Shown here: piece by piece, positions 1 to 8,187 of the stretch
Layout of the letters: each line of letters opens with the position of its first letter
Position numbering within the stretch: the first letter of the stretch is position 1
Source: Fontibacillus phaseoli
Lineage (GTDB): Bacteria; Bacillota; Bacilli; Paenibacillales; Paenibacillaceae
DNA length: 64,000 nucleotides
Assembly (NCBI RefSeq): GCF_003337355.1
Contig: NZ_QPJW01000001.1
Coordinates: forward strand, 806,001 to 870,000
Reading direction: 5' to 3'
Translations under genes and position numbers: made by a program
The notes under the pieces: model-generated
Told to the model about the DNA's origin: nothing
Databases searched by the model: none
What the model saw: only the letters and a program-made list of their open reading frames with translations

Positions 1-114
1 TGCACACTCTCCCGAACTGAAGAAATACGAAATGCCAAACTTGGAATTATTTAAAGGGGACCATGCCATACTATTTAGAGCTTGTCATCTGAAAATAGCA
101 TGGAGGGCGCTCCC

Positions 115-810
115 GTGTGGATTTGGCTCGGAGTTATCCTGGTCCTGTTGTTGCTGATACTCTTGTTGATACTGTTGTTGATTTTGTTTTCCAAAATCAG
201 AATTGAATTAAAGGCCAAAAAGGAAAATAAGGATGAAATGATTTTGATCGATGTATCGCTATTATTTGGGCTGTTTACGTTTCATTATCGTATTCCCGCG
301 CTCGGGCTGGACAATCTTCATAAGGGTTTGTGGGTCGAGAACGATCGTGTCGATAATTTTCTCAAAACGCACACATCAGCCGAGCAACAGGAAATTGATA
401 AGGACAAAGTAAATCACTGGGCGGACCAATTTCGTAATATATTACAGGCTACTGCCGGGCTGAAAAAATGGGCAAAAGCGACGCTTCGCCGAGTGTCTTT
501 TCTTAGTTTGGAGTGGTCGACGAACATTGGACTTACGGACGCTGCGCATACGGCTACGCTTACCGGGGCATTATGGGGATTAAAGACAACGCTAATCGGG
601 TGGCTTTCCTATCATATCTCCCTGCGTCAGCGTCCTAAGTTATTTGTCGTTCCCGTGTTCGGAAGTCCTCCGTTATTTTCCACGGAACTGAACTGCATAG
701 CTGAAATTCGCTGCGGATATGCTATATATGCTGGACTGGTACTCATAGTTCGCGTGTTAAAAGTGAAAGGAGGAGTGAAAAAGTGGTTGAGCATCCTATT
801 CAAGGGCTAA
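115..810 (+). CDS. DUF2953 membrane protein (ytfI-like)
   Basis: A protein of 231 residues. It opens with a long run of Leu, Ile and Val forming one membrane segment (about residues 4-30), followed by a basic stretch and a mostly soluble body; weaker hydrophobic segments lie near residues 145-165 and at the C-terminus. This pattern fits the DUF2953 family. The GTG at 115 is preferred because GGAGGG at 102-107 lies 7 bases upstream; an in-frame TTG at 82 and ATG at 100 have no such site. The end overlaps ytfJ by 28 bases, so the two are probably translated together, as in other spore formers where DUF2953 and ytfJ are paired. Biochemical function is unknown; a sporulation role is inferred from the partner. 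Confidence 0.75.
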   Translation: MWIWLGVILVLLLLILLLILLLILFSKIRIELKAKKENKDEMILIDVSLLFGLFTFHYRIPALGLDNLHKGLWVENDRVDNFLKTHTSAEQQEIDKDKVNHWADQFRNILQATAGLKKWAKATLRRVSFLSLEWSTNIGLTDAAHTATLTGALWGLKTTLIGWLSYHISLRQRPKLFVVPVFGSPPLFSTELNCIAEIRCGYAIYAGLVLIVRVLKVKGGVKKWLSILFKG

Positions 811-1271
811 TGAAAACGGCAATGGAAAACATCAAGGACATGGTCGACGTGAATACGATCGTAGGCGAACCGGTCGAAACGCCGGATGGCAGTGTGATTC
901 TCCCGATCAGCCGCGTCGGCTTCGGATTTGCGGCCGGAGGTAGCGACTTCAACATTGATGATAAATCGGAGAAAAGCGGAACATCGTCCGAGGCAGGCAA
1001 GTCAAGACCGTTTGGCGGCGGCAGCGGCGGCGGCGTTTCGATCAATCCGATCGCTTTCCTGGTGGTGGGTAAGCAGGGAGTTCATATCGTACCATTGGAT
1101 AATCAAACCCATCTGATGGAAAAAATTATCGATTCCGTTCCGATGGTGATCGATAAAATCCAGTCGATGATCCCCGCTAACGGTGAAGAACATCCTGCTG
1201 AAAGTTCAGGGTCACCGATCCATCCGGAAGCGGTTATTCCCCCGGGAGCTACTACCCAGACCTATGTTTAA
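783..1271 (+). CDS. ytfJ: Sporulation protein YtfJ (GerW family)
   Basis: A protein of 162 residues. The N-terminal half carries the family pattern IKDMVDVNTIVGEPV and a PISRVGFGFAAGGSDF segment, then a Gly/Ser-rich linker (about residues 65-87), then a hydrophobic PIAFLVVGKQGVHIVPL strand. In B. subtilis this family is made in the forespore and is needed for response to some germinants. It starts with GTG behind AAAGGAGGAGTG, inside the end of the DUF2953 gene. An intrinsic terminator follows directly. Identity is confident from motifs and length; the molecular function of the family is not known. Confidence 0.9.
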   Translation: MVEHPIQGLMKTAMENIKDMVDVNTIVGEPVETPDGSVILPISRVGFGFAAGGSDFNIDDKSEKSGTSSEAGKSRPFGGGSGGGVSINPIAFLVVGKQGVHIVPLDNQTHLMEKIIDSVPMVIDKIQSMIPANGEEHPAESSGSPIHPEAVIPPGATTQTYV

Positions 1272-1280
1272 AAAGCCGTT

Positions 1281-1311
1281 CCCTTCCGGAACCCCGGAAG
1301 GGTCTTTTTTT
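1281..1311 (+). terminator. Intrinsic terminator after ytfJ
   Basis: CCCTTCCG and CGGAAGGG form an 8-bp stem over a short loop, followed by a run of T. It ends the DUF2953-ytfJ unit. Confidence 0.8.
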
Positions 1312-1352
1312 GACATATTACAAATGGGGGTTGGTTTTTTGAATGGAGCTTG

Positions 1353-1382
1353 GACATACTCCCGTGACCGGGAGCATATAGT
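1353..1382 (+). promoter_or_regulatory. Probable sigma-E promoter of dacB-spmA-spmB
   Basis: GACATACT (1353-1360), a 14-base spacer and CATATAGT (1375-1382) each match six of eight positions of the B. subtilis sigma-E consensus (GTCATATT / CATACAAT type). The dacB operon is sigma-E controlled in B. subtilis. The spacer is part of an imperfect palindrome, CTCCCG-TGAC-CGGGAG, centred between the two boxes. No start site has been measured. Confidence 0.5.
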
Positions 1383-1420
1383 ATTTACTAGTTCGCACTA
1401 GCGAGAGTCGGAGGAAGAAG

Positions 1421-2605
1421 ATGATGAGAATTACAGCCAAGATAAGAACTGTAGGATTGTTGACGCTTAGCCTGTTGCTGGCGTTACCTATAACGACAGG
1501 AGCGAAGGAAGCGGCGCCGGAACCGCCGTCGACCCATGCGCAAGCTGCAGCGCTGATCGATGTTACATCGGGCCGGATTCTATATAGTTCCCACGGGGAC
1601 GAAGAGCTGCCGATTGCAAGCTTAACGAAAATTATGACCGCTATCGTTGCCATCGAACACGGGAAGACCGATGAGAAAGTGAAAGTTAGCCGTAATGCGT
1701 TCGGAAAAGAAGGCTCATCGATTTATCTTCATCTCGGCGAGGAGATGAGCCTTGAAAATATGTTGTACGGCCTGATGCTCCGGTCAGGAAATGATGCGGC
1801 GACCGCCATTGCGGAATATGTCGGAGGTTCGGAACAAGGTTTCGTCCATCTGATGAATGAAAAAGTGAAGCTGCTCGGTCTCGAGCATACCGCATTTCAA
1901 AACCCGCACGGGCTGGACGCCAAGGGGCATTATTCTTCCGCCAATGATTTGGCCAAGCTTACCGCCTATGCGCTTCACAATCCGCTATTCAAGGAAATTG
2001 TGCGCACGCCATCCAGAAAGGCGCCGAATCCGAATGACCCGTGGGATTACCGCTGGGACAACAAGAACAAAATGCTCCGGTTTTATGAAGGAGCGGATGG
2101 AGTAAAGACCGGGTACACCAAAACAGCCAGGCGCTGCCTTGTCAGCTCGGCGACGAGAAACGGTCAACAGTTGGTTGCCGTAACGATCAACGACGGAGAT
2201 GACTGGAATGATCACCGCAAGCTGCTTGACTTCGGCTTTTCGCAATATCCGCTTAAAACATTAGTCGAGGAAGGGCAGCCGGTTCAGAACGATCTAAAGA
2301 CGGGCACGAGTTTCAGTTATCCTCTCTCCGAGCAGGAGAAAGAGGATGTGGAGATCAGACTGGCGCTAAAAAAAGGGGGAATCGATTCCTTTGGATACCG
2401 GGGGGAAATCGACATTTCGATCGGGAACAGCAGGATCGGTTCCGTTCCCGTGTATGATAAAAGGCAGGAACGGCAAACTTCGCCGGCAAAACCGAGCTTC
2501 GGAACGGAGGAGGCGGCATCTGCCGGAACCCGAGCAATGAATAAGCGGTTTACTTGGTCAGGCTCGTTGGGCGCGGTGCTGAGAGCGCTCCTGTTTGCAG
2601 GCTAA
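1421..2605 (+). CDS. dacB: D-alanyl-D-alanine carboxypeptidase DacB
   Basis: A serine DD-carboxypeptidase (peptidase family S11) of 394 residues that trims the terminal D-Ala of peptidoglycan stem peptides. A signal peptide covers about residues 1-28. The three active-site motifs are visible: SLTK (67-70), SGN (122-124) and KTG (229-231). A PBP5-like C-terminal domain follows from about residue 265, with a hydrophobic tail for membrane attachment. GGAGG lies 6 bases before the ATG. spmA and spmB follow in the order of the B. subtilis dacB-spmA-spmB operon, where DacB lowers spore cortex cross-linking. I therefore assign the sporulation enzyme rather than the vegetative DacA or forespore DacF. 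Confidence 0.9.
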   Translation: MMRITAKIRTVGLLTLSLLLALPITTGAKEAAPEPPSTHAQAAALIDVTSGRILYSSHGDEELPIASLTKIMTAIVAIEHGKTDEKVKVSRNAFGKEGSSIYLHLGEEMSLENMLYGLMLRSGNDAATAIAEYVGGSEQGFVHLMNEKVKLLGLEHTAFQNPHGLDAKGHYSSANDLAKLTAYALHNPLFKEIVRTPSRKAPNPNDPWDYRWDNKNKMLRFYEGADGVKTGYTKTARRCLVSSATRNGQQLVAVTINDGDDWNDHRKLLDFGFSQYPLKTLVEEGQPVQNDLKTGTSFSYPLSEQEKEDVEIRLALKKGGIDSFGYRGEIDISIGNSRIGSVPVYDKRQERQTSPAKPSFGTEEAASAGTRAMNKRFTWSGSLGAVLRALLFAG

Positions 2606-2642
2606 GGCTGGAGTACGCCATTGAGGAATAGGGGGGGAAGGG

Positions 2643-3275
2643 ATGGTCAATAAGATTTGGCTGGCACTGATCCTGATAGGATTTATTTTCGCTGCGATCA
2701 AAGGGGACATCAATATCGTGACTCAGGCGGCCTTTGAAGGGGCGGCGACCGGCGTAACGGTTTGTCTGGGATTGATCAGCGTTCTTGTTTTTTGGTTGGG
2801 AATCATGAAGCTGGCTGAGGATGCCGGGCTGGTCAGAGCCATTTCAAAACTTCTCGGTCCCGTGGTCTCATACCTGTTTCCCGATGTTCCCAAAGACCAT
2901 CCGGCAATGGGTTTTATTTTGTCGAACATGAGCGCTAACTTGCTCGGACTCGGAAATGCCGCCACGCCGATGGGCATACGGGCCATGCAGCAGTTGCAGG
3001 AACTGAATCCCGACAAGGAGACAGCCTCGCCGGCAATGTGTACCCTTCTGGCACTAAATACCGCAAGTATCACCCTGATTCCAACGACGCTGATCGCGAT
3101 CCGTCTTAATTTTCATTCTGCGAATCCTGCGGAAATTGTTGGCTCGACCTTACTGGCAACCGCAATCGCCACATTGGCCGCGATATTGGCGGATCGGTGG
3201 TACAGAAGGCGCTATGCCTGGAAACAACCTCCGCTTATTCCCCCGTCTGCGTCTACACTATCGCTGAAGAGGTGA
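2643..3275 (+). CDS. spmA: Spore maturation protein SpmA
   Basis: A polytopic membrane protein of 210 residues with a nucleoside-recognition (Gate) domain. It has hydrophobic segments at about residues 4-22, 35-56 and 135-185, and the family motif SNMSANLLGLGNAATPMGIRAM. Its start is placed directly behind a G-rich ribosome binding site (GGGGGGGAAGGG). In B. subtilis SpmA and SpmB act together in spore core dehydration, and the neighbouring dacB and spmB genes agree. The transported or sensed substrate is not established. Confidence 0.92.
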   Translation: MVNKIWLALILIGFIFAAIKGDINIVTQAAFEGAATGVTVCLGLISVLVFWLGIMKLAEDAGLVRAISKLLGPVVSYLFPDVPKDHPAMGFILSNMSANLLGLGNAATPMGIRAMQQLQELNPDKETASPAMCTLLALNTASITLIPTTLIAIRLNFHSANPAEIVGSTLLATAIATLAAILADRWYRRRYAWKQPPLIPPSASTLSLKR

Positions 3276-3282
3276 GACCTTC

Positions 3283-3816
3283 TTGCTGAACTGGATCAAT
3301 ATTTTGTCCGCCTGGGCCGTGCCTGTAATGATTGCTTTCATACCTTTATATGCGCATCTGAAAAAAGTCCCGGTTTATGAATCTTTCGTTGACGGGGCGA
3401 AGGACGGGTTTAATACGGCCATCGGCATTATCCCGAATTTAGTCGGTATGATGGTAGCGATCAGCGTATTTCGCGCCTCGGGGGCGTTAGAATTTTTTGT
3501 AGGCTGGATGTCTCCTTTTTTGACGAAGCTACAGGTTCCGTCAGAGATACTCCCTCTAGGATTTTTAAGGCCGTTAACGGGTACCGGCTCGCTGGCTTTT
3601 ACGACCGATCTGATAAAAACGTACGGTCCCGATTCGATGATCGGACGTATTGCTTCCACGATTCAGGGCAGCACGGATACAACGCTGTATGTGCTGACCG
3701 TATACTTTGGAGCTGTCGGGATCAGAAATGGCAGATACGCTTTAAAAGTTGGGCTTTTCTCCGATATTGTCGGGTTTATTGCCGCGATTGCCGTATGTCT
3801 GCTCTTGTTTGGGTAG
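3283..3816 (+). CDS. spmB: Spore maturation protein SpmB
   Basis: A membrane protein of 177 residues that partners SpmA. The family pattern is clear: a GFNTAIGIIPNLVGMMVAI segment, then LRPLTGTGSLAF and IQGSTDTTLYVLTVYFGAVG. It begins with TTG only seven bases after the spmA stop, behind GAGGTGAG, so the genes are likely cotranscribed with dacB. Spores lacking spmAB in B. subtilis have a more hydrated core. Length is normal. Confidence 0.92.
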   Translation: MLNWINILSAWAVPVMIAFIPLYAHLKKVPVYESFVDGAKDGFNTAIGIIPNLVGMMVAISVFRASGALEFFVGWMSPFLTKLQVPSEILPLGFLRPLTGTGSLAFTTDLIKTYGPDSMIGRIASTIQGSTDTTLYVLTVYFGAVGIRNGRYALKVGLFSDIVGFIAAIAVCLLLFG

Positions 3817-3888
3817 TTCGATCAGATACACACGCTATTGTGATTTTCATCCCCTATGGGTATCATGTGTATGAGGTGACTTATAAAC

Positions 3889-4653
3889 ATGGAAAGATTG
3901 CAAAAAATATTAGCGGGGGCCGGGGTAGCATCGCGCCGCAAATGTGAGGAACTGATTCTCGGCGGAAAGGTGCAGGTAAACGGGGAGACCGTGACTACCC
4001 TGGGTACCAAGGCGGATCCGGCTGTAGACGTCATAACCGTCAACGGGAAGACTATTGGCGTTGAAAAAAAAATGTACATCGTATTTAACAAACCTAAAGG
4101 CGTTATTACAAGTGCATCTGATCCTCAAGGCCGTAAAATCGTCACCGATTATTTGAAGGGCATTACCGAGCGGCTCTACCCGGTAGGGCGCCTGGATTAT
4201 GATACCGAAGGTTTGCTGTTGCTGACCAATGATGGAGATTTCGCCCATTTGCTTACCCATCCGAAGCATCACGTTTCCAAAACGTACCATGCTACGGTGA
4301 AGGGCGTTCCGCATGGGACCGAACTGGACAAGCTGAAGAAAGGGGTCATGCTCGAGGATGGTATGACGGCCCCTGCGGAAGTGGAATACAATGATATCGA
4401 TCCGGAACAGAAGCATTCGACCATTTCCATCACGATTTATGAAGGAAGAAACCGGCAGGTGCGGAGAATGTTTGATGCGATTCAGCATCCAGTTACCAAA
4501 CTGAAGCGTATTTCTTTCGGGGATCTTTATCTTGGTAACCTGAAAAGAGGCCTGTATCGCCATCTGACCAAGGAAGAGGTTGAAGGGCTGATCAAACAAG
4601 CCAAAAGCGCGGGCAACAAATCCGGAAATTCGCCGGCAGACAGATTGAAATAG
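3889..4653 (+). CDS. rluB: 23S rRNA pseudouridine synthase RluB
   Basis: An RsuA/RluB-type pseudouridine synthase of 254 residues. An N-terminal S4 RNA-binding domain (about 2-60, starting ERLQKILAGAGVASRRKCEE) precedes the catalytic domain, in which GRLDYDTEGLLLLTND carries the nucleophilic Asp103. Near the end, YEGRNRQVRRMF is the usual motif III. It sits after spmB, as in B. subtilis, where resA comes next; here a sugar transporter operon is inserted between them. It modifies a uridine in helix 89 of 23S rRNA (family knowledge). Confidence 0.93.
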   Translation: MERLQKILAGAGVASRRKCEELILGGKVQVNGETVTTLGTKADPAVDVITVNGKTIGVEKKMYIVFNKPKGVITSASDPQGRKIVTDYLKGITERLYPVGRLDYDTEGLLLLTNDGDFAHLLTHPKHHVSKTYHATVKGVPHGTELDKLKKGVMLEDGMTAPAEVEYNDIDPEQKHSTISITIYEGRNRQVRRMFDAIQHPVTKLKRISFGDLYLGNLKRGLYRHLTKEEVEGLIKQAKSAGNKSGNSPADRLK

Positions 4654-4657
4654 GAAA

Positions 4658-4697
4658 GAGGGGCATGGAATGAGACAGATTCCGTGCCTCATTTTTT
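4658..4697 (+). terminator. Intrinsic terminator after rluB
   Basis: GAGGGGCATGGAAT pairs, with one mismatch and wobble pairs, with ATTCCGTGCCTC, and TTTTTTT follows. It separates rluB from the transporter operon. Confidence 0.75.
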
Positions 4698-4733
4698 TGT
4701 GGACGGAAGGGTTACATTTTTTTGAAAAAAGGG

Positions 4734-4762
4734 TTGATTGTTTATAAGCTATCTTTTATGCT
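4734..4762 (+). promoter_or_regulatory. Candidate sigma-A promoter of the sugar transporter operon
   Basis: TTGATT (4734-4739), a 17-base spacer and TATGCT (4757-4762). Both boxes match four of six consensus positions. The two palindromic operators lie about 24 and 85 bases downstream of the predicted start. A weaker promoter between the operators cannot be excluded. Confidence 0.4.
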
Positions 4763-4785
4763 ATGGGTATGATAACGACAAAAAG

Positions 4786-4799
4786 TTAAACCGCTTTAA
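4786..4799 (+). promoter_or_regulatory. Upstream LacI-type operator
   Basis: TTAAACCGCTTTAA is a near-perfect 14-bp palindrome with the central CG typical of LacI-family operators. It lies inside a 25-base stretch (4781-4805) repeated at 4842-4866 with one mismatch. The likely ligand is the LacI protein encoded at the end of this operon (inference). Confidence 0.7.
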
Positions 4800-4846
4800 T
4801 TTTATTGTCCATATCTATGCTTTTATAAGTTATTTTTAATCAAAAG

Positions 4847-4860
4847 TTAAAGCGCTTTAA
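4847..4860 (+). promoter_or_regulatory. Downstream LacI-type operator
   Basis: TTAAAGCGCTTTAA is a perfect 14-bp palindrome centred 61 bp from the first operator and just before the first permease gene. Two sites at this distance would suit DNA looping or roadblock repression. Confidence 0.72.
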
Positions 4861-4884
4861 TTTTATGGGAGGGTTGGTGTATCT

Positions 4885-5778
4885 GTGGCTCATCGTGAGA
4901 GTCGGCGACAAACGTTTTACATGTACTTGTTTATTTCACCATGGTTATTCGGCTTCCTTTTATTCGCATTGTATCCCATCTTGTCATCGCTTTATTACAG
5001 CTTTACGAATTACGACATTATCCATCCGCCGAAATTTGTCGGGTTGGCCAACTACAGCGAAATGTTTCATGACGATTTATTTTGGAAATCCGTAACGGTT
5101 ACCTTAAAATTTACGTTTATTAGCGTCCCGTTACAACTATTGCTGGCGCTGGGCTTCGCGCTGTTACTGAATCAAAAGATTCCAATGCGGGGATTTTTCA
5201 GAACGGCGATGTATTTTCCGAGCATGGTGTCGGGGGTGGCGATGTCGCTTCTATGGTATTGGATCTTTAATCCACAGATTGGGCTGTTCAATTACATGTT
5301 GTCCTGGTTCGGAATCCACGGTCCGGCTTGGCTGATGGACCCGGATACCGCCCTGTACGCATTAATCATCATGACATTTTGGACGGCGGGCTCCGGAATG
5401 ATCCTGTTCCTCGCCGGGCTGCAGGGAGTGCCTGCGAGTCTGGTTGAAGCGGCCAAACTGGATGGAGCGGGCCGTTTCAAAACTTTTATCCACGTTGTGC
5501 TGCCCATGATCTCACCTGTTCTGCTCTTTCAATTGATTATGGGGATAATCGATTCATTTCAGGTATTTACACAAGCCTTTGTTATGACTCAAGGCGGTCC
5601 GAACTACTCAACCTGGTTCTACGTCTACAACCTCTACACCAGTGCATTCAAAGAATATCGGGCCGGGTATTCATCGGCTCTAGCCTGGATCCTTCTGATT
5701 GTCGTCATGCTGTTCACCGCGATCATTATGAAAGCTTCGAATCGCTTTGTTCATCAGGAAGGGGGCGGACGGAAATGA
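4885..5778 (+). CDS. Sugar ABC transporter permease (MalF/UgpA type)
   Basis: An inner permease of 297 residues of a carbohydrate-uptake ABC transporter (CUT1 family). It has about six membrane segments and the EAA loop EAAKLDGAGRFKTFIHVVLP (about 188-207) that docks on the ATPase. The start is GTG with GGAGGG 11 bases upstream. The stop overlaps the next permease gene by four bases (ATGA). Two LacI-type operators precede it. No ATPase is encoded nearby, so a shared MsmX/UgpC-type ATPase probably powers it (known for B. subtilis CUT1 systems; inferred here). The sugar is unknown. Confidence 0.88.
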   Translation: MAHRESRRQTFYMYLFISPWLFGFLLFALYPILSSLYYSFTNYDIIHPPKFVGLANYSEMFHDDLFWKSVTVTLKFTFISVPLQLLLALGFALLLNQKIPMRGFFRTAMYFPSMVSGVAMSLLWYWIFNPQIGLFNYMLSWFGIHGPAWLMDPDTALYALIIMTFWTAGSGMILFLAGLQGVPASLVEAAKLDGAGRFKTFIHVVLPMISPVLLFQLIMGIIDSFQVFTQAFVMTQGGPNYSTWFYVYNLYTSAFKEYRAGYSSALAWILLIVVMLFTAIIMKASNRFVHQEGGGRK

Positions 5779-6662
5779 GATCATCACCTACCGCCCCCGC
5801 AAGCAATCTGTATTCCAATACCAGACGGCGCACTAAACCTGATGGCGTCAAAATTTTGAGCTTCATCGCGCTGATTATAACGACTTTTCTGATGTTGCTT
5901 CCTCTGTTTTTCATGGTTTCCACTTCGCTGAAGTCGCATCGCGAAATGCTGAGATTCCCGCCTTCCTTTCTTCCGGAAAGTTGGAGCTTCGGCAACTATA
6001 GTGAAATTTTCGACACGCTTCAATTCGGTACGTTATACAAAAACAGTCTGCTCATCGCAGTAGTGACCGTGCTGGGGACGCTGATATCTTCGGCGCTGGC
6101 CGCCTACGGATTCGCCAGATACCGGGGGAGAGGTAACAGCTTGTGGTTCATGCTGCTGCTTAGCACCATGATGCTTCCTTATCCGGCAATCATGGTACCG
6201 CAATTCATCCTATTTTCCAAGCTGCATTGGATCGATACTTTTTTGCCCTTGATCGTACCTTCCTTTTTCGGATCCGCGTACAACATTTTTTTGCTGCGCC
6301 AGTTCTTTTCTACTCTGCCGGAGGAATTGTTCGACGCCGGACGCATCGACGGCTGCAGCGAATTCCGCATGTGGTACACGATTGCGCTTCCGCTCTCGGG
6401 ACCGGCACTGGCAACGGTCGCCATTTTTGCTTTCATTTACAGCTGGAACGACTTGCTCACGCCCGTGCTTTACTTAAGCTCTTCCGATCTCTTTACGCTT
6501 CCGGTAGGAATGGCCTCCCTGACGTCATCGAGGTTCCGTATCCCGCCTTGGCACCTTTTGATGGTCGCCTCGGTATTGGCAATGATTCCTATCGTGACCT
6601 TATTTGCCATTGCCCAGAAGCAGTTCGTGGAAGGGATCGTCCTTACGGGACTCAAGTCGTAA
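5775..6662 (+). CDS. Sugar ABC transporter permease (MalG/UgpE type)
   Basis: The second permease, 295 residues. A first membrane segment lies at about 28-50, and a large loop (LKSHREMLRFPPSFLPES) is typical of MalG/UgpE proteins. The EAA loop is divergent: EELFDAGRIDGCSEFRMWYTIALP near 183-206, where the usual Ala-Ala is Asp-Ala. Translation is probably coupled to the first permease through the ATGA overlap. It should form the heterodimeric channel with its neighbour and receive sugar from the lipoprotein encoded next. Confidence 0.88.
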   Translation: MRSSPTAPASNLYSNTRRRTKPDGVKILSFIALIITTFLMLLPLFFMVSTSLKSHREMLRFPPSFLPESWSFGNYSEIFDTLQFGTLYKNSLLIAVVTVLGTLISSALAAYGFARYRGRGNSLWFMLLLSTMMLPYPAIMVPQFILFSKLHWIDTFLPLIVPSFFGSAYNIFLLRQFFSTLPEELFDAGRIDGCSEFRMWYTIALPLSGPALATVAIFAFIYSWNDLLTPVLYLSSSDLFTLPVGMASLTSSRFRIPPWHLLMVASVLAMIPIVTLFAIAQKQFVEGIVLTGLKS

Positions 6663-6710
6663 CCGGTGGAAATTTTAATGAAAATAGTTGAATCGAGGAG
6701 GAATTCGTAC

Positions 6711-8105
6711 ATGCTTATGATGAACAAAAAACGGGGAAGATTGATATCTTTGTGGGCTTTCGTTTTGCTGATTTCCGTTGTAATGGCAGGTTGCGGGGGA
6801 GATAAGTCGGCGGGGGACATCGTTTCCGGCGATCAAGAAGGAGCGAAAAATGCCGGCGGTGATAAAGAGCAGGTCACCATTACTCACTACACGATCGATT
6901 CTCCCGACCGTACTTTTATCGAACAATTGATTCCGGAATTCGAAAAGAAGCACCCGAATATCAAGGTCAAAGTAGAGAAAGCCCCGTATGAGCAGTTCGA
7001 CAGCAAACTGCAGACGCTAATCGCCGGCGGAAATTCTCCCGATGTGACCAGTCATTACGGATATGGCGGATTTGCGGAATATTACAATAAGGATATGCTC
7101 ATGGACTTGACGGAAATCATGAAAGAAGAAGGTTTCAATTCTTCGGATTACAGCATTCCCGATAACTTGATGAACATTTATAACGTTAACGGAAAAACAT
7201 ACGGCATTCCCGCCAACATCTACGTAACGCTCCTCCTTTATAACAAGGACATGTTTGACGCAGCGGAGCTGCCTTACCCGCCGAGCGATTACGAGGACAA
7301 AAGCTGGACGTTTGAAAAAATGGTAGACAATGCAAAGCAAATGACCGTCGTTTCCAAGGACATCGCCAAAACCCAATACGGGCTTGACTTTTTTTGGTCC
7401 GAACGGGACATGAGGCCGCTCTATTTCGGAGCCCAGCCTTACTCCGAGGATACTTGGACTAACGGTGGCGTTCCTTCGGAAACTTATTTCGATTCGCCTG
7501 AGGTCATCTCGGCTTATCAAACCCTGTTTGATCTCATTTTCAAGCACCAAGTTTCGCCTACTTCGGAATGGAGCAAAAGCGTAGCCGGACAAAACGGCGA
7601 CCCCTTTGTAGCGGGCAAAATCGGAATGTCCGTCGGCGGTTCCTGGAATCTGGCGGGAGCCAACGATTTTCCGTTCAAGATCGGTGTGGCTGCCGTGCCG
7701 TGGGGCGGCAATGATAAGGTTCGCAGTACTTTGTATGTAGATCCTCTGTTCATTCTTAAGGATTCCAAACACCCGAAAGAAACATTTGAATGGATCAAGT
7801 ATTTGCTTACCGACGAAGTGCAGGAGAAGTCCATCGAGCTCAGCGGCGGCAACCCGCCGGTCAATACGAAGGCAGCCGAAGCCTACTACAAGCATTTCGA
7901 AGGGATCGATCCGGAAGATGTCAAAAAAGTATATGAAGGGGCTACGAAGTGCGGGTTTGAATCTTTTAACCATTTGATCACGCATTATTCCCAAATCAAC
8001 GACATGTTCATTAATGAAATGCAACCGATCGAGACCGGGCATAAAACCGTGGAGGAAGTCATGCCGACGATCCAGAAGAAAGTAACGGAAATATTAAAAA
8101 GGTAG
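6711..8105 (+). CDS. Extracellular sugar-binding lipoprotein
   Basis: A solute-binding protein of about 464 residues (bacterial extracellular solute-binding family 1) that delivers a carbohydrate to the two permeases encoded just upstream. The ATG at 6711 has GAGGAGG nine bases upstream; an in-frame GTG at 6666 does not. The lipoprotein signal peptide ends at a lipobox (VVMAGC, Cys28), after which the sequence is Gly/Asp/Lys-rich before the folded domain starts near residue 50. Aromatic residues that could stack on sugars are common (for example FFWSERDMRPLYF). The binding protein is last, after both permeases. The ligand cannot be predicted. Confidence 0.88.
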   Translation: MLMMNKKRGRLISLWAFVLLISVVMAGCGGDKSAGDIVSGDQEGAKNAGGDKEQVTITHYTIDSPDRTFIEQLIPEFEKKHPNIKVKVEKAPYEQFDSKLQTLIAGGNSPDVTSHYGYGGFAEYYNKDMLMDLTEIMKEEGFNSSDYSIPDNLMNIYNVNGKTYGIPANIYVTLLLYNKDMFDAAELPYPPSDYEDKSWTFEKMVDNAKQMTVVSKDIAKTQYGLDFFWSERDMRPLYFGAQPYSEDTWTNGGVPSETYFDSPEVISAYQTLFDLIFKHQVSPTSEWSKSVAGQNGDPFVAGKIGMSVGGSWNLAGANDFPFKIGVAAVPWGGNDKVRSTLYVDPLFILKDSKHPKETFEWIKYLLTDEVQEKSIELSGGNPPVNTKAAEAYYKHFEGIDPEDVKKVYEGATKCGFESFNHLITHYSQINDMFINEMQPIETGHKTVEEVMPTIQKKVTEILKR

Positions 8106-8187
8106 CAAGGATTAGCGGAGAATCATCCGGCCAAGTATACTGGATATAGAACGAGGTTCGGAAAATGATGCCGCAAGGAGAACAGAG

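Noticed and set aside
1-99. Possible 3' end of an upstream gene
   Set aside because: Frame 1 stops at 52-54 and frame 3 at 16-18, but the visible pieces are too short to identify (scpB would be the expected neighbour).
3910-4692. Reverse-strand frame of 260 codons across rluB
   Set aside because: Shadow of rluB, which has all family motifs.
7017-8042. Reverse-strand frame of 341 codons across the sugar-binding protein gene
   Set aside because: Shadow of a well-supported lipoprotein gene; no motif and no ribosome site.
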